Source: Hymenobacter duratus (GTDB lineage Bacteria > Bacteroidota > Bacteroidia > Cytophagales > Hymenobacteraceae). Taken from it: a DNA stretch of 64,000 nt. How positions within the stretch are numbered: the first letter of the stretch is position 1; every line of letters starts with the position of its first letter. The stretch covers positions 806,001-870,000 of the forward strand of contig NZ_JACWZZ010000002.1 in assembly GCF_014698995.1 (NCBI RefSeq). The letters are read 5' to 3'. This document shows, in pieces, positions 1 through 9,482 of the stretch. The notes under the pieces were generated by a model that was not told the origin of the DNA, searched no databases, and was given only the letters and a program-made list of their open reading frames with translations. The position numbers were made by a program, and so were the translations under genes.

Positions 1-1215
1 GCTTCGGCTACGGTGAACGAAAACGCGGGCACCATCCAGGTGCCGGTGCGCCTGAGCGCCGTAAGCGCCCAGGTTGTTACGGTAGAGGTAGCCATTGCTA
101 CTCCTGCTGGCACTGCCACCTCCCCTGCCGACTACACCTACACCACCCAAACCGTAACGTTCCCGGCCAACACCACGGCCCCCCAGAACGTGAACGTAAC
201 CATCGTGGATGACGCTGTTGCGGAAGCCAGCGAAACCATCATTCTGAAACTGCAGAACCCGCTTCCCGCCGGTTCTGCTACGGTTGATGCCGGCACCTAT
301 ACCATCACCATCACCGACAACGACACCCCTACCGGCCCTACGGTTTCGACGGTAGCAGCCCTGACGGTGAACGACGCAGCCGGCGTACCGACCCAAAACA
401 CCCAAACGGTTTCGGCCCGCGGCACGGTGTATGGCACCAACCAGCGCACAGCTGGCTACCAGTTCACCCTGATTGACAACACCGGCGGCATCGGCCTGTT
501 TGCTTCGGCCAACATTGGCACGACTGTTCTGGCGGAAGGTGACTCGGTGCTGGTGACCGGCACGCTGGGTCAGTTCAACGGCCTGAGCCAGATTACCATG
601 ACCAGCATCACGTCGCTGGGTCGTGCCCGCCGCACGTATCTGCCGCGCGCCGTGGTAGCGGCTCTGACTGAGAATGATGAGTCGGAGTTGATTGCTATTG
701 CCACGCCCGTAACGCTTGTTACGCCTACTCAGTGGACCGGTGCCGCTACCGCCTACAACGTGGACGTCACGACGGCCGGCCCGAATCCGGTGGTGTACCA
801 GATGCGGATTCCGGCCAACTCGGACTTCGCTGGCAAGCCTGCTCCTACCACGCCGTTCCTGCTCACCGGTATCGGCAGCCAGTTCGATGCCACCACGCCT
901 TTCACGGAAGGCTACCAGATTATTCCGCGCCGCTACTCCGACCTGTCGTTTGTACAGCGTGCTGCTGAGCCGACTTTCGCTAAGGCTCTTGCCCTCTACC
1001 CCAATCCCGTGGCCAACCAGCTCACGCTGCGTGTTGATGGTGCCGGCCGTGGTGCTCAGGTAGAAATCATGAATGCGCTGGGCCAGGTAGTAAGCCGCAC
1101 TGTGGCTACCACCGAGCTGACGAGCCTGAATGTAGCCTCGCTCAAAGCCGGTGTATATGCCGTGCGCCTCACGACTGCCGAAGGCAGCGCGACACGCCGC
1201 TTCGTGAAGCAATAG
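1..1215 (+). CDS. T9SS-exported Calx-beta / OB-fold protein, 3' part
   Basis: The frame is open from base 1, so the true start lies upstream and this is the C-terminal ~404 residues of a larger secreted protein. In order it shows a Calx-beta repeat (roughly residues 1-105, ending in the typical ITDNDTP segment), an OB-fold-like domain (about 115-320, with VSARGTVYG and GIGLFAS-type strands as in DNA/RNA-binding OB modules of secreted Bacteroidota proteins), and a T9SS type A C-terminal sorting domain (about 325-400: LYPNPVANQLTLRV, then a VYAVRL strand and a final basic FVKQ). The tail predicts export by the type IX system, which releases or anchors cargo at the cell surface. A strong terminator follows at once. 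Substrate unknown; the OB-fold could indicate extracellular nucleic acid or adhesion functions, but that is inference. Confidence 0.88.
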   Translation, partial: ASATVNENAGTIQVPVRLSAVSAQVVTVEVAIATPAGTATSPADYTYTTQTVTFPANTTAPQNVNVTIVDDAVAEASETIILKLQNPLPAGSATVDAGTYTITITDNDTPTGPTVSTVAALTVNDAAGVPTQNTQTVSARGTVYGTNQRTAGYQFTLIDNTGGIGLFASANIGTTVLAEGDSVLVTGTLGQFNGLSQITMTSITSLGRARRTYLPRAVVAALTENDESELIAIATPVTLVTPTQWTGAATAYNVDVTTAGPNPVVYQMRIPANSDFAGKPAPTTPFLLTGIGSQFDATTPFTEGYQIIPRRYSDLSFVQRAAEPTFAKALALYPNPVANQLTLRVDGAGRGAQVEIMNALGQVVSRTVATTELTSLNVASLKAGVYAVRLTTAEGSATRRFVKQ

Positions 1216-1240
1216 TCAGCCTTACCCGGCTTCACGCCTG

Positions 1241-1276
1241 AAAAGAGGCCCCGGCACTGCGCCGGGGCCTCTTTTT
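1241..1276 (+). terminator. Intrinsic terminator after the T9SS protein
   Basis: Perfect 15-bp arms (1241-1255 and 1261-1275) around a 5-nt loop, GC-rich inside and A-rich/T-rich outside, 25 nt past the stop codon. The flanking A and T runs make it potentially bidirectional. Confidence 0.92.
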
Positions 1277-1292
1277 GCGTTATCCAAACAGC

Positions 1293-1400
1293 CTTCCCCG
1301 CGCCCCGGAACCCGATTCCCGCGCTCTGGAAATCGTTCCCCACGCTCTGGAAACCATTTCCCGCCTGCCGGAAGTCGTTGCCGTGGGGAGGAAACGTAAC
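1293..1400. repeat. Degenerate tandem array, period about 21 bp
   Basis: TTCC boxes recur at 1294, 1316, 1336 and 1358 (steps of 22, 20, 22), each followed about 9-11 nt later by GGAA, so each unit is itself a small imperfect inverted repeat. The array fills the gap between the terminator and the sua5-like gene. The same TTCC..CGGA spacing occurs in the larger array at 53309-53550, suggesting one repeat family. Confidence 0.6.
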
Positions 1401-1520
1401 CCGGCAGGCAAAAACAACGAACAGGTGGCTGGCAGTTGTCTGTCACAACGGCTACCTTGCCCCGCTGCGGCGCTGCTCAGGTGCCGTATGTTGTTTCACC
1501 ATCTAACTCCACGCTTTGCT

Positions 1521-2153
1521 ATGGCCGCTACGCTGCTCCGCATTCACCCCGATAATCCGCCCCAGAACCGCATTCAGCAAGTTGTAGATGTATTACGTCG
1601 GGGTGGCATCATCATTTATCCTACGGACACGGTGTATGGCATCGGCTGCGACATTCATAACGCCAAAGCAGTGGACAAGCTGTGCCGCATAAAGGGCCTT
1701 AACCCCGACAAGGCGCTGCTAAGCTTCATCTGCTCCGACCTGTCGCACATCTCCGACTATGCGCACGGCATCACGACTCCGACTTACAAAGTGATAAAGC
1801 GGGCCCTGCCGGGACCATTTACGTTCATTTTCGAGGCCAGCTCCAAAGCGCCGCGCCAGGGAGGTCGTCAGCGCAAAACCGTTGGTATCCGGGTGCCCGA
1901 CAGCCCCATTATTATTCAGCTGGTAAAGGAGCTCGGTAACCCTATTGTGAGCACCTCGGTGCGCGAGGATGAAAACACGCTCGACGAGTACGTAACGGAT
2001 CCGGACCTGATTTTCGAGAAGTACCGCTCGTTGGTGGATATCGTCATCGATGGCGGCTTCGGCAACAACGTCCCCAGCACCATCATCGACTGCACCAACG
2101 ACGACTTTGAGCTGGTACGCCAGGGCGCCGGCGACATCGAGCAGTATCTGTAA
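1521..2153 (+). CDS. L-threonylcarbamoyladenylate synthase, Sua5/YciO/YrdC family
   Basis: A 210-residue single-domain YrdC-fold protein, the usual length for YciO/YrdC members. The family makes threonylcarbamoyl-AMP from threonine, bicarbonate and ATP, the first step of t6A37 modification of ANN-decoding tRNAs. Visible signatures are the PTDTVYGIGCD strand-loop (about 34-44), the basic CRIKGLNPDKALL segment (about 55-68) that holds the nucleotide, and VGIRVPDSPI with NPIVSTSV further on. The open frame extends upstream to 1275 but that part is repeat-derived; the ATG at 1521 gives the family N-terminus. The sequence leans to the YciO branch, whose role in t6A is less certain than that of TsaC. 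The stop codon lies inside a long palindrome shared with the convergent acyltransferase gene. Confidence 0.88.
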   Translation: MAATLLRIHPDNPPQNRIQQVVDVLRRGGIIIYPTDTVYGIGCDIHNAKAVDKLCRIKGLNPDKALLSFICSDLSHISDYAHGITTPTYKVIKRALPGPFTFIFEASSKAPRQGGRQRKTVGIRVPDSPIIIQLVKELGNPIVSTSVREDENTLDEYVTDPDLIFEKYRSLVDIVIDGGFGNNVPSTIIDCTNDDFELVRQGAGDIEQYL

Positions 2154-2234
2154 CAGCACTAAAAAAGCCCAATAAGCGAAGCGGCTGCACCACTGGTGCA
2201 GCCGCTTCGCTTATTGGGCTTTTTTAGTGCTGTT
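2152..2234. terminator. Bidirectional terminator with 41-bp perfect arms
   Basis: Arms 2152-2192 and 2194-2234 are exact reverse complements with one loop base (2193). The core is GC-rich and bounded by AAAAAA/TTTTTT, so it can stop transcription from both convergent genes. It overlaps the last two bases of the sua5-like stop codon and ends 7 nt before the lpxL-like stop. A perfect 41-bp stem is far longer than termination requires. Confidence 0.9.
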
Positions 2235-2241
2235 GTCCGGC

Positions 2242-3144
2242 CTAGCTCACCGGCTCACTAACCGGGCGCTTGTGCTTCCAGCGGCGGTGGGTCCAGAGGT
2301 AGTCGGCGGGAAAAGCATGAATGTCGTGTTCCAGCTGGCGCACAAACGCTTCGGTGACAAGAAATTCGTTGGCGGGCAGCGGGGCGTCGCCATCGTAGAG
2401 TTCCGTCAGGATAATCTGGTAGTAGCCACGGCGCAGCCGGCGGATGCTTACATACACTACCGGGCAATGGAAGCGGGAAGCCAGCCGGTCGGCGCTGGTA
2501 TAGAAGCCGGAGTCCTGGTTCATGAATTGCGTCCAGTAGGGCCGGTCTTCGGGGCCGGCAGCCTGGTCGGAGAGCAGGCTTACTACCCGGGTTTCGCCCC
2601 GGCGCTGCAGCATGTCGCGCAGGGTGTCGCGCATGGGTATCAGGCCGGCGCCGGTGCGGGTGCGCAGCTGGTGCATAAAGCTTTCGAAAAACGGGTTGCT
2701 TAGCGGTTTGTACACCCCATCAGCGTGCGCCGACAGCCATGCGGCCCCCGAAGTCAGCACCCATTCCCAGTTGCCGGCATGCGACGACAGGCCCAGCACC
2801 GTGCGTCCCTGCGCGAAGTGACGCTCCATTACCTCGGGGTTGCTGAACCACACGCGGCGCTTCAGCTCTTCAGCGGGCATCACCGCCAGCTTCAGGGTTT
2901 CCACCATCACCTGCGCGAAGTGCCGGTAGAATGCCTTCTGAATCCGCAGAATCTCATTTTCAGGCTTCTCCGGAAACGAATTGCGCAGGTTTTTCAACAC
3001 TACTTTCTGCCGGTAGCGCAGCACGTACGCCAACAGGAAGTACATGACTTCGGCCAGCCCGTAGAGCACCGAAAGCGGCAGGTGAGCTAGGCCACGGAGC
3101 AGCCTGTTGAGCGGACGATAATACCAGGGATACGGCTTGATCAT
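2242..3144 (-). CDS. LpxL/HtrB-type lysophospholipid acyltransferase
   Basis: A 300-residue protein of the lipid A late acyltransferase family, which transfers an acyl chain from acyl-ACP to a lipid A precursor, or in Bacteroidota possibly to other lipids, at the inner face of the inner membrane. It has an N-terminal hydrophobic anchor (about 24-44) and the catalytic HX4E motif SHAGNWEW with His122 and Glu127. Further conserved blocks are LSDQAAG and WTHRRWKHK near the C-terminus. It is the second gene of a minus-strand pair, 9 nt after the stop of the secreted protein at 3154-4044. A TAACTTTG sequence (3149-3156) lies 5 nt before the ATG and could act as an internal -7 element. Confidence 0.88.
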   Translation of the reverse strand: MIKPYPWYYRPLNRLLRGLAHLPLSVLYGLAEVMYFLLAYVLRYRQKVVLKNLRNSFPEKPENEILRIQKAFYRHFAQVMVETLKLAVMPAEELKRRVWFSNPEVMERHFAQGRTVLGLSSHAGNWEWVLTSGAAWLSAHADGVYKPLSNPFFESFMHQLRTRTGAGLIPMRDTLRDMLQRRGETRVVSLLSDQAAGPEDRPYWTQFMNQDSGFYTSADRLASRFHCPVVYVSIRRLRRGYYQIILTELYDGDAPLPANEFLVTEAFVRQLEHDIHAFPADYLWTHRRWKHKRPVSEPVS

Positions 3145-3153
3145 GCCCCAAAG

Positions 3154-4044
3154 TTAACGGGCCGGGCCCGCTCCGGCCGGCGCGTAGTCATTGGCCTCCC
3201 GATGCAGTGTGGCGGTCTGCGAGGCAAGCAGCTGGTTTTTAGCGTTGCGCACTTCCACAGTCAGCAGGTAGTCGCCGGTAGGCACTTTGCCCAGGTTCAG
3301 CTCGCTGGTCAGTACGGTAGGGCGCCCCTCGGCGCCGGTTACAGTGCTTTGCCCAGTGGCTATGGTCTTCGCGCCCATTCCTTTCGGCAGATTGATTTCT
3401 TTCAGCCGGTAAGAAACCTGTAGCGGCTGCCCTACGGCAGCATTGTACAGTTCCCCATAAAAGAATAGCTTCTCTTGCCCACGGGCATAGAGGGCACCTG
3501 GAGCGCGGGTAAGGCTAAAACCAGAGCGGCTAAAGTTGCTGGCCTCAGCGCCGCGCGCGGCCGGCTTGGCCAGCAGCACCAGGTCACTCAAGGTTGGCTT
3601 GGCTTCCGTCGATTTCAGCACCAGCGGCATTTCTATCAGGCTTTGCTGGCCCTTACGGTACTGATCCTGCACCAACGCGCGTAAAGAGTATTCTCCATCG
3701 GGCAGAACGATGCGCTTCTGAAAGCTGAGCGGATTTTTGATGACAGCCGTCGTGTCGCTGAGCACAGGTGGTTTGAGCGTAACCGTTTCCTGATAAGCCG
3801 CCTGTCCGTTGGGCCGCACAATTTCTAGTGTCAGCACGGCAGCGGCCTGGTACATTTTGGGCGCCCGGCGCATATAGCGCAGCCACTTTCCCGACACAGT
3901 GGCATACAATTCCACTACGTTGCCCTTTACACTTACATCTTCATTGCGGAAACGAGCTACATCAAGCTGCAGTGTAGGCTGCGGCGCAGCGGCAGCCGTG
4001 AGGTGCAGCAGAAGCAACAAAAGAAAAACAGGAAGTGTACGCAT
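3154..4044 (-). CDS. Secreted protein of unknown function
   Basis: 296 residues beginning with a clear signal peptide (MRTLPVFLLLLLLHLTAAAA). The rest is beta-rich with two repeats of an Ig-like layout: a first half ending near 165 and a second half with YARGQEKLFFYGELYNA followed by a closing LPTGDYLLTVEVRNAKNQ-like strand pair. The phrases (chosen words such as GEYSLRALVQDQ and GDYLLTVEVRN) resemble the beta domains upstream of the GWxTD module in Bacteroidota proteins, but no GWxTD motif is present, so I do not assign that family. It is the promoter-proximal gene of an operon with the LpxL-like acyltransferase, suggesting an envelope role. A TACCTTTA sequence upstream near 4060-4067 is a weak -7 candidate. 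Confidence 0.75.
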   Translation of the reverse strand: MRTLPVFLLLLLLHLTAAAAPQPTLQLDVARFRNEDVSVKGNVVELYATVSGKWLRYMRRAPKMYQAAAVLTLEIVRPNGQAAYQETVTLKPPVLSDTTAVIKNPLSFQKRIVLPDGEYSLRALVQDQYRKGQQSLIEMPLVLKSTEAKPTLSDLVLLAKPAARGAEASNFSRSGFSLTRAPGALYARGQEKLFFYGELYNAAVGQPLQVSYRLKEINLPKGMGAKTIATGQSTVTGAEGRPTVLTSELNLGKVPTGDYLLTVEVRNAKNQLLASQTATLHREANDYAPAGAGPAR

Positions 4045-4335
4045 GCAGAAGTATCAGGCGGTAAAGGTAGATGGAGGCTGCGGAAAGCCTAACGTTCTGC
4101 AAACGGCTGGCCGTTCCCACCGTTGCCTCCGGCGCGTCACTCAAACCGCCCTATTTTGAACCAGTTGCTTCCCGTTTCTGGAAACCGGACGTGGTCAGCA
4201 AGCAAGTCTGCTCAGCATACTGGCCTGTTTCCAAAGCGGAGTTGCGTAACCATTCCTGTTTGCTGTTGCCGGTTTCTGCGGTCAGTGCGTTATGTTGGCA
4301 GTCACATCCGGTTAAGTCCTGCTCCTCCTTTGTCT
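4045..4335. other. Intergenic region between divergent genes
   Basis: About 290 bp separating the minus-strand secreted protein from wbqC-like. It must hold both promoters; apart from a TACCTTTA on the minus strand near 4060-4067 I see no clear element, repeat or ORF. Confidence 0.5.
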
Positions 4336-4971
4336 ATGTCCGCCGTCCTTTTCGAGTCGCAGTACAACCCGCCCGTTGCGTTTTTTGGCCAACTAATAGG
4401 AGCCGATGCGCTGTGGCTGGAAACGCAGGAGCACTACCGCAAGCAAACCTACCGCAACCGCTGCCTCATCCTGACGGCCCAGGGCGTGAAGCCGCTCACG
4501 GTGCCGGTAGTAGATGGCAACCGCAGCGAGAAAGTAAAAACCTCGGAACTGGAAATTGACTACCGCCAGAACTGGGTGCACACGCACTGGCGCAGCATCC
4601 AAACCGCTTATGGCGGCACTCCGTACTTTGAATACTACGCCGACTATCTCCACGACATTTACGTACAGAAGCCCCGGCTGCTGTTCGAACTGAATCTGAC
4701 GCTGCTGCAGTTCTATCTGCGCTGCCTGCGCCTGCGCACTCCCATCCATCTCACCACCGAATACCACACCCCTTCCTCCACCCCAGCCCTCGGTTCTGAG
4801 TTGCTTGACAGGCGCGACTGGCTGACACCAAAGCCCCCCGGCGCAACTGGACCTGACAGTACGTCTGCCTTGCCCTATGCGCAGACGTTTGGTAAAGATT
4901 TTGCACCGGGGCTCAGCATCTTAGACCTGCTTTTTATGCAGGGCCCGGCCGCCGGCGACTTTCTCGCGTAG
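4336..4971 (+). CDS. WbqC-like family protein
   Basis: 211 residues of the WbqC-like family, found in polysaccharide gene clusters and widely scattered in Bacteroidota; the biochemical activity is unsettled. Family hallmarks seen here are an N-terminal ESQYNPPVAFFGQL segment, EHYRKQTYRNRCLI (about 33-46), the basic/acidic VDGNRSEKVKTSELEIDY stretch and the NWVHTHWRSIQTAYGGTPYFEYY block (about 75-100). I chose the ATG at 4336 because the peptide upstream is low-complexity and the family starts here. It ends one base into the upstream extension of the clpC frame, but the clpC start is 123 nt further on. Confidence 0.85.
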   Translation: MSAVLFESQYNPPVAFFGQLIGADALWLETQEHYRKQTYRNRCLILTAQGVKPLTVPVVDGNRSEKVKTSELEIDYRQNWVHTHWRSIQTAYGGTPYFEYYADYLHDIYVQKPRLLFELNLTLLQFYLRCLRLRTPIHLTTEYHTPSSTPALGSELLDRRDWLTPKPPGATGPDSTSALPYAQTFGKDFAPGLSILDLLFMQGPAAGDFLA

Positions 4972-5093
4972 TGCCAAGTGCCGGCTCCGAACCTTCGCCC
5001 GACCCAATCTGTTTCAGATTATATCGGCCCAACCCGCTGCTGAGGCCTTCAGCCTGTTTGCGGGGTACCGTTTTTCTTCACTACCTTATCTGC

Positions 5094-7715
5094 ATGGAAG
5101 CTAAATTCTCAAATCGAGTCAAGGAGGTCATCTCCCTGAGCCGGGAAGAGGCCATCCGGCTCGGGCACGACTATATCGGCACCGAACACCTGTTGTTGGG
5201 CATGATTCGCGAAGGGGAAGGCACGGCCATCGGTCTGCTCAAGAAATTGGGCGTATCCGTGGACGAGCTCAAATACGCCCTCGAGCAAGCCACCCGCAAC
5301 ACGGCCACGCAGGGCACGAGCATTACCGGCTCCATCCCGCTGACGAAACAAACCGAGAAAGTCCTCAAGATTACCTATCTCGAAGCCAAGATCTTCAAGA
5401 GCGAGATTATCGGGACGGAGCACCTGCTCCTCTCGATCCTGCGCGACGAAGACAACATTTCGTCTCAAATTCTCAGCAAATTCAACGTGAACTACGAATC
5501 TGTGCGCGATTCGCTGGACTACCACGGTAACACGGCGAACAACCCTACCAGCGGCCCCGAAGCCGACGACGACGACAATGACCGCCTCTTCGGGGGTGGT
5601 GCAGGCCGCGGCGGTGCCGGTGCCGGCGCTACGCCCAAGAAAGGCACCGAAAAGTCGCGCACACCCGTGCTCGACAACTTCGGCCGCGACCTGACCAAGC
5701 TGGCCGAGGAAGACAAGCTCGACCCGATTGTGGGCCGCGAAAAGGAAATTGAGCGTGTAGCTCAGATTCTGAGCCGCCGCAAAAAGAACAATCCGATTCT
5801 GATTGGTGAGCCCGGCGTTGGTAAAACGGCCATTGCCGAAGGCCTCGCCCTGCGCATCATTCAGAAGAAGGTGTCGCGCGTGCTGTTCGGCAAGCGAGTA
5901 GTTACGCTCGACCTCGCCTCGCTGGTGGCTGGTACCAAGTACCGTGGCCAGTTCGAGGAGCGTATGAAGGCCGTGATGAACGAGTTGGAAAAGTCGCCCG
6001 ACGTGATTCTGTTCATCGACGAACTGCACACGATTGTGGGTGCTGGCGGGGCTTCGGGTTCGCTGGATGCCTCCAATATGTTCAAGCCGGCCCTGGCCCG
6101 CGGCGAAATTCAATGCATCGGTGCTACCACGCTTGATGAGTACCGCCAGTACATCGAGAAGGATGGCGCGCTGGCCCGTCGTTTCCAGATGGTGATGGTG
6201 GACCCCACCACGCCTGAGGAGACGATTGAAATTCTGCACAACATCAAGGACAAGTATCAGGACCACCACCACGTGGTGTACACCGACAAGGCCATCGAGG
6301 CCTGCGTGAAGCTGTCGGACCGCTACATGTCAGACCGGTTTCTGCCGGACAAGGCCATCGACATTCTTGATGAGGCCGGTGCCCGCGTACACATCAACAA
6401 CATCGTGGTGCCCGAGGATATTCTCAAGCTCGAAGAGCAGATTGAGAACATCAAGGTGGAGAAAAACCGCGTGGTGAAAAGCCAGAAGTACGAAGAGGCC
6501 GCCAAGCTGCGTGACACGGAGAAGAAGCTTATTGATCAGCTCGAATCAGCCAAAAAGGACTGGGAAGAGGAGACTAAGAAGAAGCGCTACACCGTGAAGG
6601 AGGAGAATGTGGCCGAGGTAATTGCCATGATGACCGGCATTCCCGTTTCGCGCGTGGCCCAGAACGAAAGCGCCAAGCTCCTGAAAATGGGCGAAGAGCT
6701 GCAGGGTCGCGTAATCGGGCAGGACAAGGCCATCAAGCAACTCGTGAAAGCCATCCAGCGCACCCGCGTGGGCCTGAAAGACCCGAAGAAGCCCATCGGC
6801 TCGTTCGTGTTCCTCGGCCCGACCGGTGTAGGTAAAACCGAGCTGGCCAAGGTGCTGGCTACCTACCTCTTCGACAAAGAGGATTCGCTTGTGCGGATTG
6901 ACATGTCGGAGTACATGGAGAAGTTCAGCGTATCGCGCCTCGTGGGCGCGCCTCCCGGCTACGTGGGCTACGAAGAGGGCGGCCAGTTGACGGAGAAAAT
7001 CCGCCGCAAGCCGTACTCGGTTATCCTGCTTGATGAGATTGAGAAGGCACACCCCGACGTGTACAACCTGCTCCTGCAGGTGCTCGACGACGGTATCCTG
7101 ACCGACGGCCTGGGCCGCAAGGTGGACTTCCGCAACACCATCATCATCATGACCTCGAACATTGGGGCGCGTGATTTGGCCGACTTCGGCGCCGGTATCG
7201 GTTTCGGCACCAAGGCCCGCCAGGAGAACATGGACGAGTTGACAAAGGGCACCATCACCAATGCCCTCCGCAAAACCTTCTCGCCCGAGTTCCTGAACCG
7301 TTTGGACGACGTCATCGTGTTCAACTCGCTGGAGAAGTCGGATATCCACAAGATTATCGACATCAGCTTGGCCAAGCTGCTGGGCCGTATCCAGACGCTG
7401 GGCTACCGCGTGGAGCTAACTGATGCTGCCAAGGACTTCGTGGCCGAAAAAGGCTACGACCCCAAATATGGCGCGCGTCCGCTGAACCGGGCCATCCAGA
7501 AGTACATCGAAGATCCGATTGCCGAGGAAATCCTGAAAGCGGAAATTGCTCAGGGCGACGTTATCACGGCTGATTATGCGGAAGGCGCGGAAGAGCTGAC
7601 CTTCGCCGTGAGCAAGAGCGGCGAGCCGCAGAACCTTGCCAGCGACGAGCGGCCGGAGGAAGCTCCCGAGCCAACGGACGACGAGCCGAAGGACACCAAG
7701 AAGAAGGGCGAGTAA
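5094..7715 (+). CDS. clpC: ATP-dependent Clp protease ATP-binding subunit ClpC
   Basis: 873 residues, close to the usual length for ClpC. It is a cytoplasmic AAA+ unfoldase that feeds proteins to ClpP. Domains in order: two Clp_N repeats (about 1-145), a Gly-rich acidic linker, AAA module 1 with Walker [10 protein letters not shown] (about 238), a UVR motif/middle domain ([15 protein letters not shown], about 465-480), AAA module 2 with GPTGVGKTE (about 575), and the ClpB D2-small domain. The UVR motif and short middle domain distinguish it from ClpB. The C-terminus carries a non-conserved acidic/Lys tail of about 30 residues ([20 protein letters not shown]). The ATG at 5094 gives the standard [12 protein letters not shown] start; the frame upstream is not conserved. 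Confidence 0.97.
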   Translation: MEAKFSNRVKEVISLSREEAIRLGHDYIGTEHLLLGMIREGEGTAIGLLKKLGVSVDELKYALEQATRNTATQGTSITGSIPLTKQTEKVLKITYLEAKIFKSEIIGTEHLLLSILRDEDNISSQILSKFNVNYESVRDSLDYHGNTANNPTSGPEADDDDNDRLFGGGAGRGGAGAGATPKKGTEKSRTPVLDNFGRDLTKLAEEDKLDPIVGREKEIERVAQILSRRKKNNPILIGEPGVGKTAIAEGLALRIIQKKVSRVLFGKRVVTLDLASLVAGTKYRGQFEERMKAVMNELEKSPDVILFIDELHTIVGAGGASGSLDASNMFKPALARGEIQCIGATTLDEYRQYIEKDGALARRFQMVMVDPTTPEETIEILHNIKDKYQDHHHVVYTDKAIEACVKLSDRYMSDRFLPDKAIDILDEAGARVHINNIVVPEDILKLEEQIENIKVEKNRVVKSQKYEEAAKLRDTEKKLIDQLESAKKDWEEETKKKRYTVKEENVAEVIAMMTGIPVSRVAQNESAKLLKMGEELQGRVIGQDKAIKQLVKAIQRTRVGLKDPKKPIGSFVFLGPTGVGKTELAKVLATYLFDKEDSLVRIDMSEYMEKFSVSRLVGAPPGYVGYEEGGQLTEKIRRKPYSVILLDEIEKAHPDVYNLLLQVLDDGILTDGLGRKVDFRNTIIIMTSNIGARDLADFGAGIGFGTKARQENMDELTKGTITNALRKTFSPEFLNRLDDVIVFNSLEKSDIHKIIDISLAKLLGRIQTLGYRVELTDAAKDFVAEKGYDPKYGARPLNRAIQKYIEDPIAEEILKAEIAQGDVITADYAEGAEELTFAVSKSGEPQNLASDERPEEAPEPTDDEPKDTKKKGE

Positions 7716-7732
7716 TCGTCTGGAATACATAG

Positions 7733-7768
7733 AAACGGCCGGCTCCTGTGAAGGGGCCGGCCGCTTTA
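7733..7768 (+). terminator. Terminator after clpC
   Basis: An 11-bp stem with one G-T pair (7736-7746 with 7753-7763), 6-nt loop, followed by CTTTATATTTAT; begins 18 nt after the clpC stop. Confidence 0.8.
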
Positions 7769-7904
7769 TATTTATACAGCTAGTAAGTAGTAATAAAGAC
7801 CAGTTGCCGCCCGCACAATTCTGGTGCGGCTTTTCTTTGCCCATACGTTACCTTTGGATTCCTGACCTAAGTAGCTACATAGACTTTCCTCAAGCCCACC
7901 CCGC

Positions 7905-9473
7905 ATGTCCGATCCGCACGCTGACGCCCAACTAAGCAAACTCGAAATTCTCGACCGCAAAAACCAGGAGGCCCTGCTCGGCGGTGGCCAGGCCCGCATT
8001 GATGCGCAGCACAAGAAAGGCAAGCTCACGGCCCGGGAGCGGATTGATCTGCTGTTCGATGAAGGCTCATTTGAGGAAATCGGCAAGTTTGTAATGCACC
8101 GCTCTAAAGACTTCGGTCTGGACAAAGAGTATTACCTCGGCGACGGGGTAGTAACAGGCTACGGCACCGTAAACGGCCGGCTGGTGTACGCGTTTTCGCA
8201 GGATTTCACGGTGTTTGGCGGCTCGCTGAGCGAAACGCACGCCGAGAAAATTGTGAAAATCATGGACCTCGCCATGAAGAACGGAGCCCCGGTTATCGGC
8301 CTGAACGACTCGGGCGGGGCCCGGATTCAGGAAGGCGTAGTGAGCCTGGGTGGCTACGCTGATATCTTTTATAAGAATACGCTGGCCTCGGGTGTGGTAC
8401 CGCAGCTGTCGGCCATTATGGGGCCGTGCGCGGGCGGCGCGGTGTACTCGCCGGCCATCACCGACTTTATCCTGATGGTGGAGGACACGAGCTACATGTT
8501 CGTGACCGGGCCGAACGTGGTAAAGACGGTAACCCACGAAAACGTGACCAGCGAGGAGCTGGGCGGTGCCAGTACGCACTCGGCCAAGAGCGGCGTCACG
8601 CACTTTTCGTGCGCCAACGAAGTAGCTTGCATCAACCACCTCAAGCAGCTGCTGAGCTACATGCCCCAGAACTGCGAGGAAACAGCCCCCGCGGTACTTT
8701 ACGAAGCTGGCCAGGACGAAAGCCGCGCTGTGCTGGACACCATCATCCCGGAGAACCCCAACCAGCCCTACGACATGCGGGAGGTGATTGAAGGCATCAT
8801 TGATGCCGGCACCTTCCTGGAAGTGCATCAGAATTTCGCCGAGAATATAGTGGTAGGTTTTGCCCGCTTAGGTGGCCGGAGCATCGGTATCGTGGGCAAT
8901 CAGCCGGCGGTGCTGGCGGGCGTGCTCGACATCAACGCTTCTACCAAAGCCGCCCGGTTCGTGCGCTTCTGCGACTCGTTCAACATTCCGCTGCTGGTGC
9001 TGGAAGATGTGCCAGGCTTCCTGCCCGGCACCGACCAGGAGTGGCGCGGCATCATCACCAACGGCGCCAAACTGCTCTACGCCTTTTGCGAAGCCACCGT
9101 GCCGCGCATTACCGTCATCACACGCAAAGCCTACGGCGGGGCGTATGACGTGATGAACAGCAAGCACATTGGGGCCGACATGAACTACGCCTGGCCTACT
9201 GCCGAAATTGCGGTAATGGGTGCCAAAGGTGCCGCCGAAATCATCTTCAAGCGCGAGATTGCCGCTGCCGAGGACCCCGAAGCCAAGCTGCAGGAGAAGG
9301 TAGATGAGTATCAGCAGAAATTTGCCACGCCGTACCGTGCCGCCCACCGCGGCTTCGTGGACGAAGTAATTCTACCCTCGCAGACACGCCAGAAGCTGAT
9401 TCGGGCGTTCAAGATGCTCGAAAACAAAGTGGACACGCTGCCCCGCAAGAAGCACGGCAACATTCCGCTGTAG
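7905..9473 (+). CDS. Acyl-CoA carboxylase, carboxyltransferase (beta) subunit
   Basis: 522 residues, the normal size for propionyl-CoA carboxylase beta (PccB) or methylmalonyl-CoA decarboxylase alpha (MmdA). The family moves CO2 between biotin and an acyl-CoA. Two crotonase-like halves are visible: the N-half oxyanion loop [10 protein letters not shown] (about 135-144) with [11 protein letters not shown], and the C-half with [12 protein letters not shown] and [16 protein letters not shown]. No biotin carboxylase or biotin carrier gene is adjacent, so the partner is encoded elsewhere and PccB versus MmdA cannot be decided here. It has its own leader (TACCTTTG at 7849-7856 fits a -7 element) and is followed 9 nt later by a GNAT gene. 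Confidence 0.9.
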   Translation: MSDPHADAQLSKLEILDRKNQEALLGGGQARIDAQHKKGKLTARERIDLLFDEGSFEEIGKFVMHRSKDFGLDKEYYLGDGVVTGYGTVNGRLVYAFSQDFTVFGGSLSETHAEKIVKIMDLAMKNGAPVIGLNDSGGARIQEGVVSLGGYADIFYKNTLASGVVPQLSAIMGPCAGGAVYSPAITDFILMVEDTSYMFVTGPNVVKTVTHENVTSEELGGASTHSAKSGVTHFSCANEVACINHLKQLLSYMPQNCEETAPAVLYEAGQDESRAVLDTIIPENPNQPYDMREVIEGIIDAGTFLEVHQNFAENIVVGFARLGGRSIGIVGNQPAVLAGVLDINASTKAARFVRFCDSFNIPLLVLEDVPGFLPGTDQEWRGIITNGAKLLYAFCEATVPRITVITRKAYGGAYDVMNSKHIGADMNYAWPTAEIAVMGAKGAAEIIFKREIAAAEDPEAKLQEKVDEYQQKFATPYRAAHRGFVDEVILPSQTRQKLIRAFKMLENKVDTLPRKKHGNIPL

Positions 9474-9482
9474 GCCTCCCCT

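Noticed and set aside
5109..6272. A 387-residue minus-strand frame inside clpC
   Set aside because: Exact shadow of the clpC codons; its peptide is rich in the residues expected for antisense of GC-rich codons and resembles no family. The same holds for other long antisense frames at 10025-11104, 30136-31137, 31486-32376, 36427-37446, 53650-54567 and 60683-61750.
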